Source of the DNA: Rhizaria sp. SCN 62-66
Taxonomy: Eukaryota; Rhizaria, unplaced
Length of the DNA: 57,196 nucleotides
Reading direction: 5' to 3'
NCBI GenBank assembly: GCA_001724265.1
Contig: MEDY01000170.1
Span: 1 to 57,196, forward strand
In this document: positions 53,093 through 57,196 of the stretch, piece by piece
How the letters are laid out: each line of letters starts with the position of its first letter
Numbering within the stretch: the first letter of the stretch is position 1
Notes under the pieces: model-generated
The model's database searches: none
The model's input: the letters and a program-made list of their open reading frames with translations, nothing else
Told to the model about the DNA's origin: nothing
Made by a program: the position numbers and the translations under genes

Positions 53093-56000
53093 GCGGCTGC
53101 GGCGCCAGAGCACCGAGACGGCCTCGCTGCCGGGCACCACCGCCGCGGGCACCGTCACCGCCACTAATAACGCCAACGCGGCCGCAGACGCGGTGGGGAC
53201 TGCGCAGGAGCAGGCGCTCGCCGCGGTGCTCGCGGGGGCCAGTCCCGGCGCCAACTCGATTGACGTCGCCGCCATCAGCGTCTACGCGAACACCGGCGCC
53301 GGCGCTGCCGCAGCCGCGGGCCGCGTGCGCGCCGCGGAGACTGCGTCCGCGCCCGGCACGCCACTGCCGCCGGCCGGCGGCGCCACGGGACTCACCGCAC
53401 TGCAGCTGGAGCGTCTGCCGCCTATCTCTGCCGCTGACGCAGCCGCTGAGGCCGCCGCTGCTGCTGACGCCGCGGCCGCGCACGTCTCCGCCGCCGTCTC
53501 GGCCGCGGTCGCCGGCGCCAGCGCTGGCGCGGGGCCCGGGCTGAGCGCCGCGTTGAGCGACTCACCGCCGCTGGGCTCGCCCTTCGGCTCCCCCGGCTTC
53601 GGCCCGCGGCCCGGCTCGCGCGGCCCCGCGTCGCCGCTGCTGGGGCCCGGGGCACTCACCGCAGCCGCCTCCACCAGTGTCGCTGGCGGCGGCGGCGCGG
53701 TGGGCGCGATGGGCGGGGATCTGTACCCGGCGCGAATGGGGCGCGCGCTCAGCATGCTTAACAGCGGCGGCCGCGACCGCGACTGGGATGCTGAACAGCG
53801 CGACCGCGACCGCGAGCGTTCTGGGAGCTTCATTACGAGTCCCGACCGGCTTAACTACGGCCTGGGCCCCGACTACGGCCGCGAGCTCGACCACGAGTTC
53901 GGCCACGGCCATGGCCTCAGCACCGCGAGCAGCGGCGCCGTCTCCAGCGCGACCGCGGCCTCGGGCGCTGGCGCCGGCGGCGGCTTCGAGAGCGCTGTGC
54001 GCGCGGGGTTGCTGCAGCAGATGGAGGCCGAGAACGCGGTGTACGACTCGCTCGCTACGCAGCTTCACGACGCGCACGCGCACGGACACCTGGGGCTCTC
54101 GGGGCTGCCGGGTGGACGCTTCGGGCTGCCCTCGGACGTCATCGCGCCATTCGTACGTTTACGTTCATAACTTGATCATAGTTCGCTAACTCTAAACCGT
54201 TTATCTCTATTGCCTCTTGAAATCTTATCCCTTATCTTCATTTCGTTTTCTTTGATTCGTCTTTTCCGGTGCAGAGCTCCATCCCCAGTCTGGCTGCGTA
54301 CTCGGCGCTCTTCTCGCCGCTGTCTGAGGAGAGCCCGGCCGTGGGGGCTGAGCCCGACTCGGCCGCGGACTCGCGCCCCAACGGCGCCGCCTTCTCGCCC
54401 TGCGACGACAACTGCGGCCACGGCAGCGCTGACGCTCACAGCGCTGTCCCAAACAGCGTTGCCACCGCGCCCGCTGCAGTGCCCGCCACAACCACGAAAA
54501 ACAACGCCAACGTGCGGGGCAACGGCGGCGCGAACGTCGCGACTCCGGGCTCCACCAGCAGCGGCGCATGCGTGACCGCCGACGGCGGCGTTGCGGCCGC
54601 ACTCTCCCCCTTCGGCGCCGCGATCGACAGCCCCGCGGCGAACGGCACCGCTGTCGTCGCCGATGGCCAGACGAGACCCGCTGACCCCGACGCGGCCACG
54701 CTGGGCACTCTGCGCGCGGCGAATGCGGACGGCAGCGACCGCGACGCGACTGGCGGGAGCGTGGCCGCGCTGGCCGCCGCCGCCACCGCCGCGGCCGCCG
54801 CCGTGGCCGCTGAGCGCGTGACCGCGACTGCGCCTTGGCGCGACGGCGACGGCACAGCGGTGGCCACCTCCGCGCCCGCCTCTGTCACGGTTGAGACCGC
54901 CACCGCCGAGGCCGCAAACGCTGTTGCAGCTGCTGCTGCTGCTGGTGCTGCTGCTGCTGGTGGTGGCAGTGCTAGTGCGAACGACGCTCCCACAGGCCGC
55001 GCGGCGCAGCTGGACTCGCTGGCCTTGCCCGCGCTCCCGCGCTCGCTCTACTCCACCACGACGGCGACCGCGGCCGCCGACTCCGCCGCTGCGAACTCCG
55101 GCGCCGGAAGTGCCGACGCCGGCGCACAGCGCGCGCGGGGCGGGGCGCGCGGCGGCCGCAGCGGGCGCGGGCTCGAGGCCTACGTGCTGCCGGACCGTGA
55201 ACGTGACCGTGAGCAGCAGCACATGGGCCACCACACGGGCCGCGAGCGCAGCGGCAGCGCCTCCGCGGGCGGCTGGAGCGACCGGCAGCACGGCTACGGC
55301 TGGGGCGCGGCCGCAGCGGCCATGCTCGGCGCCAGCAGCAGCAGCAGTGGCAGCAACAACAGCAACAGCAACCCCAGCTCTGCCGCGGCGGCCGCGGCGG
55401 CGGCGCTGGCGGCAGCGAGCCTGGGCGGCGCGCGCGAGGCCGAGGCGCAGCGGCGGCGGCGCCTGCTGACGACGGCGAAGCTGACGCATTGCATCCTGGA
55501 CTGGGTGGTGGACTCGTTCCTGCCGGTGATCCGGCACTCATGCGCCGAGGCCGACATCCTGGACGACCTCTCGCGCACGCTCACGCTCGCGTCGCACGAT
55601 GAGCTGCTCAAACGCATTGCGCTGGCGCGGCGGCGCATCGCGTGGATCCGCCAGTGGCTCTGGTCCAAGAACGACATCCTTGGCGCGCTGCTGGGCAAGG
55701 ACTGGAAGGAGTTCGTGTCCGGGATCGAGGCGCCGTACATCCGCGACGTGCTGGATCATAACACGCACATGACGCAGGAGGTCGACATGGCCAGCGAGCT
55801 GCTCACCACCGTCCAGGAAGGCTACGTCACGCGGCTGAACATCGAGGTGTCGCGTGCGTCGCAGGACACCAACACGGTGATGCAGTCACTCACGGGCGTG
55901 GCGACCATCTTCATGCCTCTGAGTTTGATCCCGGGCCTGATGGGCATGAACTGTCCCGTGCCTTTCCAGGAAGGCATCGACGCCTACGGGTGGGAGTATC

Positions 56001-56191
56001 TGCGCGAGATGACGCCCTTCATCGGCATCATCTTTGTCATGACCGTGCTCTCCACGCTCGGATGGATGTTCTTCACGCGGCAAAACGTCATCGGGCGCAT
56101 GTCCGCCGTGTCCACCGACCTCGAGTCGATTCTCGCAAGCAAGCAGAGCGCAAAGCCGCTCCCCGGCCATGGCGGACCCTCAAACATGTGA
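48825..56191 (+). CDS. CorA/MNR2-ALR-type magnesium transporter, four exons
   Basis: CorA proteins are pentameric Mg2+ channels; the MNR2/ALR branch serves vacuolar or plasma membranes in fungi and protists. Exons are 48825-52383, 52550-52718, 52853-54152 and 54275-56191; phases 1, 2 and 0 join without error to give 2,314 residues ending in TGA. The N-terminal cytosolic domain begins near residue 80. FNVHPLTIEDIL and REKLEVFDTYLFLVV (about 735-765) are CorA signatures. STLDFFSESIRVLVLNNLVI lies in exon 2. Exon 4 holds the long stalk helix, then TM1 (about 2213-2233) ending in the GMN motif (G2233-N2235), and TM2 (FIGIIFVMTVLSTLGWMFF). Very long Ala/Gly, Asn and Asp/Glu-rich insertions in exons 1, 3 and 4 make it far longer than usual. 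The start ATG is the first in frame; upstream in-frame codons include only a TTG. No in-frame TAG occurs. Confidence 0.93.
52384..52549 (+). other. CorA-type gene intron 1 (166 nt, phase 1)
   Basis: It starts GTACGC and ends GACAG, with an AT-rich body. Splicing joins WTTDE to TSRSTLDFF, restoring the CorA frame. Confidence 0.85.
52719..52852 (+). other. CorA-type gene intron 2 (134 nt, phase 2)
   Basis: It starts GTACGT and ends TTCACAG, with a T-rich body. Splicing joins SSNM-A to QHKRYTFHLKVQEQL. Confidence 0.88.
54153..54274 (+). other. CorA-type gene intron 3 (122 nt, phase 0)
   Basis: It starts GTACGT and ends GGTGCAG, with a T-rich body. Splicing joins DVIAPF to SSIPSLAAYS. Confidence 0.88.
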
Positions 56192-56723
56192 GTGCGTGAG
56201 TGCGTGCGTGATGATGACACGACGAACAAGTCAAAGTATTTTGTAGAATAGTGTTCGCAGCACCCTTGCTGCATTCGTAGTTTAAGTATGTTTTGTTTGT
56301 TAGTTTTAACGATGTTGTTAACGAACAAGATTCATACGGCACGTAACTTATGATAGGAGATATTAATACACAGTTGCTTTTGTAGGCAATCAGTACGATC
56401 AAACGAACTAGTACGTTGTTGTTGATGTGTAGCTACTGTTACGATGACTGAATTTACGTGTGATGACGATTCTAATCCCGGAAGGCTTAACTACGCGAGC
56501 ATCTATTGATGCAATAAGCCAGGGCGGCACAGCGTCAGTATCACCACTGCATCGGCACTCTGCAGGCACTCGTTACGGCGTATTTCTTGTATACGTACGC
56601 AGCGCAACATAACAAATAGTTCTTCGGCGCGGAAGACGCGCTGGCGGCTGATGAGCAAAAGTATATAACGCCGCACGCGGGTGTGCGAGGCTGGAGCAAG
56701 GCGCGAACGAGCAAAAAAAAACG
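56192..56723. other. Spacer between the CorA-type gene and tRNA-Met
   Basis: This 532-bp spacer holds the 3' UTR of the CorA-type gene, without a clear AATAAA, and the region just past the tRNA 3' end. A TATATAA at about 56660-56667 has no gene placed to use it. The rest shows no gene. Confidence 0.45.
56713..56721 (-). terminator. RNA polymerase III terminator of tRNA-Met
   Basis: Nine A on the plus strand give nine T on the tRNA strand, starting three bases after the tRNA 3' end. A T run of four or more is the normal Pol III stop. Confidence 0.85.
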
Positions 56724-56795
56724 TGCTCGGTGCGAGGATCGAACTCGCGACCTTGGGATTATGAGACCCACGCTCTACCACTGAGCCAACCGAGC
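56724..56795 (-). tRNA. Elongator tRNA-Met (anticodon CAU)
   Basis: The 72-nt gene folds into a standard cloverleaf. The acceptor stem GCTCGGT pairs perfectly with ACCGAGC, followed by discriminator A. The D stem is GCTC/GAGC, the anticodon loop is CTCATAA with anticodon CAT, and the T arm is GCGAG/CTCGC around TTCGATC. The last anticodon-stem pair is T-T, as in other eukaryotic elongator tRNA-Met genes. The T-arm sequence also fits a Pol III B box. There is no intron and CCA is not encoded, as expected in nuclear genes. It is not a candidate decoder of TAG. Confidence 0.95.
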
Positions 56796-57196
56796 TTCTA
56801 AGTACGGTACTTAGATGTGCCGTGCGCCCGATTTTAGAGTACTAAATGTGATAATATTTTTGTAAGAAATGACGCTTTTTTGGCACGTTTTCATGCCAAC
56901 AATTATTCAAATATTTTTACCAATCAATTGAATGAAAATAGTGTCAGAAAACTATCAAGATGTACGACTAGGCTATAAGTTGGGGGGGTGGGGGGGGGAA
57001 AACGCAAATAAATGAGGAGAGCAGTCTTTTTTTAACTGGTATTACTGACGCAACTTGTTTGATCTAAGCTGGCGATTCTGTTGCACATTCGGGGTTATAC
57101 TAGTACTACTGCGGGCAAAAATATCCGTAGCTGTGGCTAAAATATCCGTAGTTGACCAAGCAAATTTGTGGTGGAAGTTGATTTTGTAATACAATT
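56796..57196. other. AT-rich end of the window with a G-rich tract
   Basis: This 401-bp region lies upstream of the tRNA. It holds a G tract (seven G, one T, nine G) at 56982-56998 and two direct copies of AAAATATCCGTAG at 57118-57130 and 57139-57151. No gene is visible. Confidence 0.5.

Noticed and set aside
56503-56781. Minus-strand ORF overlapping the tRNA
   Set aside because: It starts inside the tRNA-Met gene and runs through its Pol III terminator; it has no domain.
1-57196. CRISPR arrays, insertion sequences, transposon ends or viral genes
   Set aside because: No spaced identical repeats, transposase, integrase, reverse transcriptase or capsid-like frame was seen.

Overview
The window is nuclear DNA from a unicellular eukaryote that I cannot name. 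Coding regions are very GC-rich, with long runs of Ala, Ser, Gly, Asp, Gln and Asn codons. They alternate with AT-rich spacers of about 0.2 to 0.8 kb. Introns are few and short (122-259 nt), GT-AG, and five of the six coding introns start GTACG(T/C). The genes are plainly eukaryotic: Aquarius, FCF1, U2B''/U1A, an EXO1-type nuclease, a PHF3/DIDO/Bye1-type PHD-SPOC protein, a CorA/MNR2-type transporter and an elongator tRNA-Met.

Main result: TAG appears to be a sense codon, most simply glutamine, while TGA and TAA stay as stops. Three very long genes (220-4689 minus, 14506-29757 plus, 32633-39520 minus) are each cut by one or two in-frame TAG codons, five in all. In every case the same frame continues with the same composition, for up to thousands of codons. 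Two of the five TAGs lie between Gln codons, one of them inside a CAG run. In the EXO1 gene the TAG at 37562 separates the N-terminal/internal XPG domains from a segment that resembles the end of the nuclease core. All eleven gene ends I can place use TGA (8) or TAA (3), and none uses TAG. No in-frame TAA or TGA interrupts any gene. The identity of the inserted amino acid is inferred, not proven.

Layout. 220-4689 (minus): large membrane-associated protein of unknown function. 5223-12602 (plus): Aquarius, the intron-binding spliceosomal helicase, divergent from it. 13160-13954 (plus): single-pass membrane protein. 14506-29757 (plus): about 5,080-residue, mostly disordered protein with five copies of a short Trp/aromatic motif. 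30075-30719 (minus): FCF1. 31121-32225 (plus): EF-hand protein with three exons. 32633-39520 (minus): very large EXO1-type nuclease. 40285-45945 (plus): PHD-TFIIS_M-SPOC protein with a FUS-like tail. 46377-46868 (minus): small secreted Cys-rich protein. 47388-48101 (minus): U2B''/U1A-type two-RRM protein. 48825-56191 (plus): CorA/MNR2-type Mg2+ transporter with four exons. 56724-56795 (minus): tRNA-Met(CAU).

How the genes relate. Three act in nuclear RNA work: Aquarius in the spliceosome, U2B''/U1A in U2/U1 snRNP, and the PHF3-like protein on elongating RNA polymerase II. FCF1 acts in ribosome biogenesis. There are no operons; genes lie in divergent pairs that share a spacer (unknown/AQR, FCF1/EF-hand, EXO1/PHF3-like, U2B''/CorA) or in convergent pairs. 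Conserved domains are intact, but low-complexity insertions make several proteins 1.5 to 3 times longer than their relatives elsewhere.
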